In this document: positions 54,290 through 64,000 of the stretch, in pieces | Layout: each line of letters opens with the position of its first letter | How positions within the stretch are numbered: position 1 is the stretch's first letter | Source of the DNA: Beroe forskalii | Taxonomy: Eukaryota > Ctenophora > Nuda > Beroida > Beroidae | Direction: 5' to 3' | DNA length: 64,000 bases | Assembly (NCBI GenBank): GCA_011033025.1 | Contig: WFMF01000002.1 | Coordinates: forward strand, 1,488,001-1,552,000 | Position numbers and translations under genes: made by a program | The notes under the pieces: generated by a model | The model's database searches: none | What the model was told of the DNA's origin: nothing | Seen by the model: only the letters and a program-made list of their open reading frames with translations

Positions 54290-54660
54290 TGATAAGCGGT
54301 TACAGTTCGAAGTGGTGACCGTATACCGCAACTTACATTGTCGAGGCGACAGCCGAGACTGTGTAAGTTGGATAATGGACGAGGCGTGCTAAATTCATTA
54401 TCGAAGGTAAACGGCCATAGCTGAGATCATGGAACCGGATTATAACCCGACTGGAAACAGCTGGGACCGACTCTTCTCTGACCAAACAAGTAAAAAATAG
54501 TATTTTTTCCCACTCGGTTCCGACAACCCTCGTCCGGATTCAGCGCTTAAGTAGATTTTTGAGTGCTCCTTTATGAAATCAAATTTCATTTTAAGCTTCT
54601 TTGCGCTGTTATTCAGTGGAAACCGTATAACCAAACTTACACGGTCACTAAAACAAGCTT
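54290..54660. repeat. Interspersed repeat related to 13390-13700
   Basis: CGACAACCCTCGTCCGGATT, CAGCGCTTAAGTAGATTTTT and GAGTGCTCCTTTATGAAATC correspond to TCTGACGACCCTCGTCTGAA, TTCAACGTTTTTATAGATTT and TCGAGTGCCCTTCATAAAAT near 13505-13570. Both sit after an inverted sub-repeat (CGAGGCG-TCAGCCGAG type). It is a dispersed family of unknown class. Confidence 0.6.
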
Positions 54661-57600
54661 AGGAGGGATATAAATATAATGTGACTTATGAGACTCTCAT
54701 TAGGACCTGATTCAAGAATACTCATTAAACACTTCCTGACTTACAAACAGAGCGAATCCTATAATTCCGTTGACCCTGTTGAGGACGATTACCTCATGAT
54801 ATTTAAGAGCTCCTGATTTCAATCAAACTGTCTCGTACTCTCTTATCAGTCAACGTTTACAACTTTTAATTTCCTATGATCAAAGAAGTCTTTGACTCTT
54901 TAAAGCTTTACGGTTGGTGTCTAAAGCACGTGGTCGGGTGACCCCCTCCCTTTCATCTCATTTATAAGCAATCAGCAAATCCTATAAGTATAAACCTCCA
55001 ATGCCGAATTTTGTCACACTTTAATACAACGATTGTTGCAGTCTTCAAGTTACATATTTACCTAAAATTCCATCACATTCAGTAGAGTACACTGACTCTT
55101 TAACTCTTTCATATAGAATCTTCATTTCATCACATTCGTCATTGTAACTTTGCTGTATTGGCGGCGAGTCAAGTCACAGAAATTGATCAGATATTTATTA
55201 ACAAGAGACCCATTGCACATTCAAGAGTAAATCAGATTATTTTTACGTTTTTGCACCAAAGACATGGAGTGTCTAGCTCGCAAAATGCCCAAGTTATCAT
55301 CAAAAACCTTGTTTTTGGCAATATTTCCGCTTCTGGTGCTCAAAAATGAATTTAAATTTCAGAGCCGTGATGCCCTGTAAATGACCAAAATTGTAAAAAT
55401 AAGTCAATGTGAATTGTCATCAAAATACACGCAATAATGCAAGATTAACAAAATCTGTGAATCAGTAGTAACTTAGTAAACAAACACGGAATTTAACCTT
55501 ATTGTATGTGGACACGTTTGTTATACAAAAATGGGGGTATCTCTAACGTTTTTTGAAACTTTCAGGATATATAGGTCAATATCAGAGCATTGCGTGACCA
55601 ACTTATAAATTTTAATTTGGACCCCAATAACAGATTCATGGCCGAAATCGCTGTTTCTTGTTGACATCTCAAACATTTTGTGAGCTAGAAACTCCAATTT
55701 TCGGTGGAAAAACTTATAACCTTCATTTTTGTCCACTTTTTTCGATACGCCCAGTAAATCTTGAACATTCTCCATAAATTATCATTTTGCATAGTCTCAA
55801 AAAGTAGTGCTGTGCAAGAGGAATACATGGCTCACCCTGCGTCATCAATTCACAATTTTAAAGCATGATATTACCATCAATTCGTTATAATACCACTTCA
55901 CTTACTTGAGAGCCGCGCAACGTCCTCCCTCGGCTCTCAAAAGGAGAAGGTATCACTTTGTTGTGTCTCATCTTGTAATACACATTTCACCGACATGAAT
56001 GTGTCAATGTCGGACTGATGAATGTGCTATGGTTAGCACCGTCTTGTGACTATCAGTTTTTGATAGATTAATCTCGGACCACTGCTTCTATGGTACCCTG
56101 TTTGGCGTGAAGCTGTCAAGAACAGCTCAAATAAATTGAAAGATTGAAATGCTTTATCGCGACATCCATTCGCTATTTATCTCCTGGGCTTTTGTTGTCT
56201 GCTACATGTTTTATTCAACTACCTAAACATCAAACTTATTCTTCAGTAACTCCTATTGTATCCGTTTCGACTAATGGATTTTGAGTGGCTGCTTTCAGAC
56301 CCATAGGCGCAGTCAGATTGTTTATGTCCATCATAGAATCAATAATATATCATACCTATTTAAGCTAAGTGCTTAGAGTGGTATTATTCAATACCATTGG
56401 AGTTATTAAATTTTGAACTCGTGATTTTCTAAAGCAGTACTTGATATTTCATTTGAGGATCAGACAATATTTACCAATATACGATAGCTTCTAGACCTTT
56501 AGACCGTGGCACTGCGCATGGCTTTTTAAAAGTTTTAAGGGGACACAGAAATTTTCAGTTTACGCCATCTAGCCATGTAAGGTTTTCCTTGGGAAATTAG
56601 TTCAATTAAACTGGGCAAAAAATTTGTTGAAAGAATCAGCCCTCGCGCGTAAAAAAAGTGGGCACAGTAACGAGACAATCTTGGCTGGTCGTCAAAAAGA
56701 CAGTTTTTTGACAACCTTATGTAATTTTCCAGACGCCTTTGAGAGCAATTTAAAGATATCACTTAATCCGCCGGGAAAATTTCCTTTTTAGAGACGTTAG
56801 ATGATCAGGCGAACTGAAATTCCTCCAATTTTGGTTGTTTGGGCACTTTCCTGGCACGTGAGCAGTCAAAAACGTCGTTTGCTGAAACTTAATTGCCGAT
56901 TTGAAAATTAGAGTCATCTCAGTTACGTCTCATACATATTCGGGTAATTTTCATATTTTCGTACACCTAACACGACTACATGGGCGGCATGATGCCATGA
57001 GATGATATTTTTTTCGGTGTCCGATTATTGAAGATCAGAACGTCTTATAAGATTATATAAAACTTTATCTCATGTGTTCTTGTATTTTAATCTAGCTAAG
57101 AATCATATTCTTCAGTTTTAATTGGGTATTTATTTACGGCTGATTTAGCGACTTGCTTTCTATGTTTTGAGTTCAAATGGGGAAGTTCTGAAGATTGTTA
57201 TAAAGATTTTAAGCAACTTGTCGACAACTTAAATCGAAAGGAGAGCAGATGTGACCCATATAAGGGATCGTTCGAATTATTATGCAATCAACTTTTTGCC
57301 ATTTTCAACCCCCTCCCTCCTCCTCGTAATCAAACGTAATCAAATTCCACCCCCCATCCCCCATTGAGTAAAATATGACGTAATCATGGCTACCCCCACA
57401 GAGGACAGAGTAGATAACTGAACATTGATTGCTTTAACATAAGAAAATTTTGATGAAGATATTAAGGAATGTTTTGAGTTTGCAAATGTTGCTTTTGAAT
57501 CGGATTTCTGGAAGTTTTGCCAAAACATCCGAGAATTTGTGTCAAAAATTGTGGCGAAATTGGATATTTTAATTACGTTAATACGTTATCAAGCAACGAA

Positions 57601-58328
57601 ACCCCCTCACCGTAATCAAATTTAATCATTTGAAACAACCCCCTCCTTTCAACTTCAAAGACACAAGTACAAAAAAAGATGAGGGTCTCTTCAAATTTTC
57701 TCTCAGTGGAATGACCATGAAAATAATGTCCAATTTCCTTCACACAGCTAACAACAGGAATAAGCTCTTATCCGAGGTAAAACTTTCATGACCTTTCAAC
57801 TATAAGTTTAAGGTCAATCCTCAGGGGCATTGAAACAAAGCCTCTAAGTATTTGAAATTCTCATAAAGCATTTGCTGACGTCAGCAAACCTCCTCCCTCC
57901 CCCTGTCATCACCCATTTTAATGCCCCCTCACCCAGTCACCCATTCGGGCGATGACGCAATATGTGACGGCTACCTTGTTTAGAGTCTAAAACAGACTTA
58001 AGATAGGTGTCTGGTTGGAGTTTCAGGCATGACTACCTCATGTACCTTGAAAGTTCAAATTCCAAAACATGACCACATGTCAAGCGGACAGTATAACTTG
58101 TTTGCATAGTCAGCAGTACCCACTTATATTATTGAACTTTAAAGTTTAATAACATTAAAATTAGAAAGTCAGAACTTCTATTTGAGAGTTATTAGTGTCT
58201 TCTAAACGCGACGCAGACATTTTATTATATAATTATCATTCCAAGAATTTCAATGAGACATGTGCAATGTTTGCGACCCAACAGTTAAAAATACTTCTAT
58301 AAAATGTTGCCTAAACACCATTAGCATT
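54661..58328. other. No supportable gene
   Basis: AT-rich sequence with short open frames and no domain. A possible diverged MITE end (GGGATCGTTC) lies near 57266, followed by repeated CGTAATCAAA words. Confidence 0.4.
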
Positions 58329-58945
58329 TAAGGGGGGGGGGTCACCCTTCATAGTCTGCAGTTTGGACAACACGAATTTAAGATATACGTTAGTGTGGAT
58401 GGCCAGGGCGTGTACCATCATTTTGACGGTGGTCTTGAGTCCATAGGTCCAACATTGCCCATGTGCGGTCTCGACGAGCTGATCATTTTTAAAGGTTTTT
58501 TGTCAAAATTGAATGAAAAAATGACGAAGTTATGGCCATACGCAGAAAGCACTATAAATTGGTTTGTCAATCAATTTTGACCTAAATGTTTTACGAAACA
58601 AGTTTGAAAATGATATCTCCGAAATGGCCATCATAATGGTCATCTTTAGGCCAAAAATAGGCCAATTACTGCAACCTTGGTGCATGTGTGCTTCACATGG
58701 CCATAACTTCGTAATTTTTCATTTACAAAAAAACTATAAGCTCTTCGAGACACATCGAATGCAAACAAAAGCTAAGCTCTCCTCTTTAGATTTTTGGACG
58801 CCATTTTTGCTTCGAGGCCTCACATGGGCAATGTTGGACCTATGGAAACAAAACCACCGTCAAACGTTGGTACACGCTCTGGCCATCCAACTTATATTTT
58901 AAATTCGTGTTTTCCAAAATATGAGACGTGACCCCCCCCCCCTCC
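58329..58945. mobile_element. 615-bp foldback element with G-run termini
   Basis: The arms are at least 130 bp: left GGGGTCACCCTTCATA, AACACGAATTTAAGATATAC, ATGGCCAGGGCGTGTACCA and CCATAGGTCCAACATTGCCC, each matched in reverse complement on the right (AACACGAATTTAAAATATAA, ATGGCCAGAGCGTGTACCA, CCATAGGTCCAACATTGCCC). Complementarity continues inward (ACGAAGTTATGGCCAT on both sides). The open frames here are by-products. Confidence 0.88.
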
Positions 58946-59559
58946 ATATTTAATACTTATCAGAGAAGAGCTCAAATCTTCAGTTCCGCGACACTATTTA
59001 ACATTTGAGACAATAAACGTTTTTCAAGACCTCCATCATCAAGTTATAAGGCGAGAAGAAATATGTAAAACATCCTTTTAAATAATGAACAGAGAGTCAC
59101 CACCAAATCTCTGTAGAAAATAAATTCAAAGCCAGTAGAAGCTAATTGAAAGCAACTTCTGAGTGTCAGTGTGAAATGAACAACGTCCATTGCAGATATT
59201 ACCTAACACATTTTCTACACTTTTCAAACCATATCATGAGCATAAGGCATGAATTCATAGAGGGATATTCATAGAGGGGCCTGAGGCCATGACTGCTTCC
59301 ATACAGAGGTTGTTTTATGGTCACTTATTGAGTAGTTATAATTGAGAACGCAATTATTTCTCCTTTAAAATCTCTCTAAAATATATCGTTTTGAGAATCC
59401 CGATCATACAATCCTTTACCATGAGCGGATAGTTATTAGGCAGTAAATTGGTTAGGCAATAAATTGACACTGGAATTTAGACAGGCACTGATTAGATGGT
59501 AAATTGAAAGTGGACATGTTTAATAACCAGTTAGTTACCTATCATTATCGTAGCTATGA

Positions 59560-60106
59560 CGGGGAGGGGATCAGGGACTAAGTGCAAGACACGAGGCCGG
59601 GGTGGGTGGTGTTTGGCCCTTGGCGAAATCACTTAGTCCAGTGTACTAACTGAGGTGGTCACCTTATGGGAAAATCAAAATCACTTCGTCCAAATGGCAT
59701 ATTTTTCCATATTTGGGCATTTTTTTGCCAGATGACGTCATAATTTTGGGGTGGGTCCCCACAAATTGTATTAAATTTCATTTAGTACACGGGACAAACT
59801 GCTCATCTTGGGGTGGGTCCCTACAAAACATGACAAATTTCAGTTAGTACATGGGACAATCTGCAGCGTTTTATGCTCATTTAGGGGTGGGTACCTTCAA
59901 ATTGTGACAAATATCAGTTAGTACAGGGGACAATCTGCCGCTTGGATAGGTTTTTATGCTAATTTTGGGGTGGGTCACTACAAATGGTGCCAAATATCAC
60001 TTAGTTCATGGGATTATCTGAAGGGGTGGTGGGTGGTATTTCAAAATTGGGCAAAAAATCACTTAGTACCCCTCGTGTCTTGCACTTAATCCATGATCCC
60101 CCCCCG
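59560..60106. mobile_element. 547-bp MITE, CGGGG termini, 7-bp target duplication
   Basis: Left CGGGGAGGGGATCAGGGACT, AAGTGCAAGACACGAGG; right CCTCGTGTCTTGCACTTAAT, CCATGATCCCCCCCCG. It is flanked by a direct repeat GCTATGA (59553-59559 and 60107-60113). The interior has four ~65-bp units of GGGGTGGGTCC...TTAGTACATGGGACAATCTGC. Ends and duplication length match those of the 2.6-kb element at 11530-14146, so the two look like one superfamily. Confidence 0.87.
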
Positions 60107-60113
60107 GCTATGA

Positions 60114-63100
60114 TTGGTTTGTGTCTCGTAATTTGCAATGCTTGACACATGTCCCTAATATTTTATGGGGAACATCGAACCGGAACCCAGCGTAAATATA
60201 TTGACAAACAGATGGTCTAAGGAGACGTCAGTATCATGATCCATCATTGGGGAATGATGGCGTTAAACCGATCATATATATAATTCTCTGAACCACCAAG
60301 CTCCTGAACTTACATAAAATACTCCCCCTATAATACGGTGGGTATGTTACCGCGTTTAATATACAACGCGGTACTAAGAATTGACATGTGAGCACTGGTG
60401 GCGCAACCTGCACGTGTCCCAGGATATCAGTGGTCCTTCCCCCTCTAACGCTGACCGGGCGAGTGAGTTCTTTGACAGTTTAGAAATTTAATTTTCAATC
60501 AAATCACGTTGCTTATATAGAACCTAATTGCTGTTTCGCCGTGCTCTTGGATCGGGGGAATGTAATGTTTCATTAAAGTAAAGAGAGAGAGAATTGATTT
60601 GCTATTGATCCCACGTACACCCTTATAGGTTTGATTGCCAAGTGTGAATGGTAATAACCAATCATATTATATCGCACCACTCGCGCGATTTCTCGAGGAG
60701 CAACGTTATTTTCTGCTTGATTGTTCCTCTTGTTTGCAACTGAGGGGTTACGCAGAGCAATGCTCTGATATTCTTACAACAGATAGGTACGAACCGGCTT
60801 CGATTTCAAACTTTCAAAGCACTTTTTAGTTTCCGTCTTTTCGTCCCAAATCATATTTTACAACAGAGCTATAGGTACCCTTTAAGCTGATTGGGAAAGG
60901 CCGGGTTAACTTAGATGATGATTTATGAATGCTGCGTATAATGTCTGCTCAATACTGTATACCTTCAAGCCTCAAGTTTATCATTATGCGTTCTGTTTAA
61001 TCTGAAACACAATGAGACCCTGGTGTTGTGTACGACCAAATTTGGTCGCCAATTATGATAGGCGACGCAGAATTCATTCAAACTGCTTCTTTGTAATATC
61101 ACTCGCGTCATGAACAGTTCGATGATTTCAAACCTTTCCATGGAATTAAACATTAATTACAGCGTATTGTTTTCAGACTTTTGCCAAGTCTTTTGTATAC
61201 CACGACAGCTGAAGGGAAATAAATCACCCGACTGGGGCGCGATTATTTCTTGCTTTTTAACGGTATGAGTACTGTTCTAGGGCTTCAGGATAAATTTCTC
61301 TATAAATTGTAAAATCTTTGCCACGGTAAATCATAAACAATAACATTCTGATTTTATGCGAGTAATAACAGGAGAGGATTTTGAACTTGGAATAGCTATC
61401 TATGTAAACTACTATTAGCTAGTTTTATTTTCTATTTTCTTCATTATTTCCATGAATTGCGATATTTAACTCTTCCTAAGTGATTAGTTACCAAGGCAAG
61501 AGCATCTCATCAAACCATGGAAGGTTCTTATTAATATTACTTATCTGCTGTCTGATAGTTCAGTGTTCACTGTTCTGTAATTAAAGTAGAACGATTCAAA
61601 TTGGTACAAATACATAGGTTATTGTTTCTTAAAAGCTTATAGAGATTCGATATTAAATATGTTGATAAACAATATACCAACCAGTACCTAAAGATTGACC
61701 ATATCATATTATGTACTTGCAATTTGCATTGATGAATGATGATCTTTAACATTCGCCGCAAAATAAATTAAAGAAATAGTAAGTCATATAAGTGATGTCA
61801 TGATCACACCGTAAAGTGGTGATTTTCTGGCACCAAGCCACTGATTTCTCCTGTATGAAATACCTTTACAACAAGAAACAAGGATGCGTTGATGTGAATC
61901 ACACGGACTTGTATGGGATCCCCGTGAAGCTTGTACATGCTGATAATGTATAATGTATGCATGTTGCATACATAATACACTTATACATTTGTACACAGTA
62001 CATTGATGTGAGTCGTGTGAAATGTGAAGCGTCACAGGGATGACTCGTATAAGTTGACACTTATTAAATCATATATTGGATTACCTATATTGTAGTACAA
62101 CATTGACTTGTTGACTTATTGAGGTTTTCAGTGTAATAAGTTGCTCCTATACAGTACCTATGTAGATTTGATAGCTGTATAGTGTATAGTGTATAATGTA
62201 TAGTGTAAAGTGTAAAGTGTATGGCATGAACTTATTCTTTTATTCATTTAATGCAGCATGAATGTGAATGATGTTGAATTTTAGCCTGCTTTTGAAGCAT
62301 TGGGGAAGAATGTGATAATTTTAAGCTCTCCCATGGCACCCTAATTTCTTATTCTGACCAACACTCTTACACTTTACGAGTTGAATATTAGAATAACTTG
62401 TCTATGATTCTGTAGGACAACCTTCACTGAATGTTGAGGACACAATAGGACTCCAGTTATAATGTACTTTAATCAACTGAATGTAGGCGAATGGATGATT
62501 TGGACCAATGTGTACATTTGATGTGTAGTGCGGCTAAAGTGGGGGAAGGTGTGTGTGCCACATGGTAGTGTGAAGCATGTGCAGGTGTCATGGCAACACA
62601 TTTCAAATATAAAGAAGTCATACTTTTATTCATGTGGCACAGGGGGCAGCAGCTTCCACCTTTGATCTTTGTACACAGCTTCAACATTTACACTTTACAC
62701 CTTAGAAAACCAGCTCCTGCAGACCTTCGAGAATAGATCTGTCTCTTAAAACACCTATTTATTTGATTGAGAGTTTCTTGGATTGTCATTGGAGACTATT
62801 TACTTGAAATTCAAACAAAAGATAGAAAGTACGTAGCTCTCAGCTTTTGAATGGTACCATTTTAAAAGCTAGTCACTAAAGCACTTACATCTTTACATCC
62901 TGTCGTTCTTTTATAGCATCTTAAGTCTTATAGTGAAAGTACCATTGTCTTTGCTATCTTTGTCATAAAGCAGCGGATATTAAAACACGCTATGTACATA
63001 AAACTCAGCACTAGGATGATGAGATTCCCAGTACAGAGAGCTCATTCAGTTCACAGAATTAACAGAGTTTGAATCAGCACTCTCACACCACATGGGATTT

Positions 63101-64000
63101 TTAGGACTGAATACTCTTCAGTTTAATGGCCCAGGCATTGAAGCTACCGTTATAATACACATAACAAGGGCAATGGCCTTATCAAACACATATTCCTACT
63201 GTTCACACCACACCACCACGGTCTATAACCCCTCACAACTGCACTGACCGTGTCACAACATAATTCATTCTAAAGAAAATTGTTGATATTTGAGATTTTC
63301 AGAGATAAGGTGAGAATTAGACTTTTAGAAAAGAAGTTTTAAAGAAAAGGTAACTGGCCGACTGGCCGAGGTTACAAATCGTTATATTAAGATGAGAAGG
63401 ACGTCGGAATTTTACAAGAATACTTTTAAATAAGAGGATAAAATTACAAAATATTGAGAGGAGAAGCAGACTCCTAGGTAAGAAAACAGAGACAGGAAAT
63501 TCCCAAGAACTTTCTGAAAGGAAGCATAATAATAAAAAACAGGTACATACTAACACTTGGTTTGTAGATAAAAATACTTTATTTAACATTACGAAAATGA
63601 GCTGATTTTTAGCACTGGAGTGCAGTTTATCACAATTTTCAATGTTCAGGAAACATTGAATTTCAAGTGGCTTTAATAATTACTAGTCTGATCCTGCAGA
63701 TAAGTAGATAACGTCATACTAAAAAGTTTCATTAAAAAAGCTTTATATCTAGTATGAATTTCTCGTGGACCTGAAAACTGATTCTCATACTGACGTTGAA
63801 CAAGTAAATTTGCTTCGTCCGCCTTGATCCAGGCCAGGAACTGTCTTCGTAATGTGCTACAATTTGATTGAATTGTACACTTTTGTACAGTAAGCCTTAA
63901 ATTGATTTTAACGGTCAATTTCAAAACTAGTCAGCATTGATCGTCAACCGACTTCTGCCACAGTATTACTATTATGAAAAAAATCCGTTTGACATAATAA
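60114..64000. other. Right flank, no gene seen
   Basis: AT-rich sequence. It has a 10-bp tandem repeat of GTATAGTGTA type at about 62172-62222. Open frames up to 90 codons show no domain or splice-consistent homology. Confidence 0.4.

Noticed and set aside
58395-58902. Two + strand frames of 61 and 112 codons
   Set aside because: They lie in opposite arms of a foldback element and have no protein similarity I recognise.

Overview
This is nuclear DNA of an animal, probably a marine invertebrate. The genes have spliced exons with GT-AG introns and mostly short exons, GC content is moderate to low, and the noncoding DNA is full of small inverted-repeat transposons. The host genes are a TRPM2-type cation channel (SLOG head, six-helix channel, NUDT9-like tail), a secreted sushi/SRCR-like protein, a rhodopsin-class GPCR and a small GPI-anchored-type protein. 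I cannot name the species; a non-bilaterian or lophotrochozoan-like genome fits better than a vertebrate one.

The backbone is one TRPM2-like gene on the + strand. I could place 18 exons between 879 and 39208 by homology and matching splice phases. They encode about 1481 residues, with the N-terminal exons left of the window. Its third intron (3339-28323, about 25 kb) holds at least three other genes: a nine-exon secreted-protein gene on the - strand (10168 down to 4328), an intronless GPCR on the - strand with two frame breaks (17106 down to 16173), and an intronless signal-peptide/GPI-type protein on the + strand (21952-22515). It also holds several non-autonomous DNA transposons and a decayed reverse transcriptase fragment.

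The most unusual feature is a recurring link between splice sites and minisatellites. The intron 3' end plus the first ~20 bases of the first NUDT9 exon is tandemly copied about 15 times (35710-36605, 58-bp unit). The intron 3' end plus the first ~10 bases of exon 4 of the nested - strand gene is copied about 12 times (6155-6640, 40-bp unit). Both units have a length of 1 modulo 3 and are stop-free in all three frames. The donor of TRPM exon 3 opens into a GTGAGTG-rich degenerate array, and the last TRPM codons (KQEHS) run into a 15/16-bp minisatellite that supplies the stop codon. Two other TRPM introns have protein-defined 3' ends that lack AG and are flanked by short direct repeats.

Right of the TRPM gene (39.2-64 kb) I see no convincing host gene. 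This part holds a 5.7-kb I/R1-like LINE with a perfect 12-bp target duplication (46834-52530), a short 3' tail copy of the same LINE at 39566-39647, a 1.37-kb inverted-repeat element packed with ~125-bp tandem repeats and two poly-T tracts (52601-53969), a 725-bp tandem duplication whose units are themselves palindromic (41411-42870), and several foldback elements.
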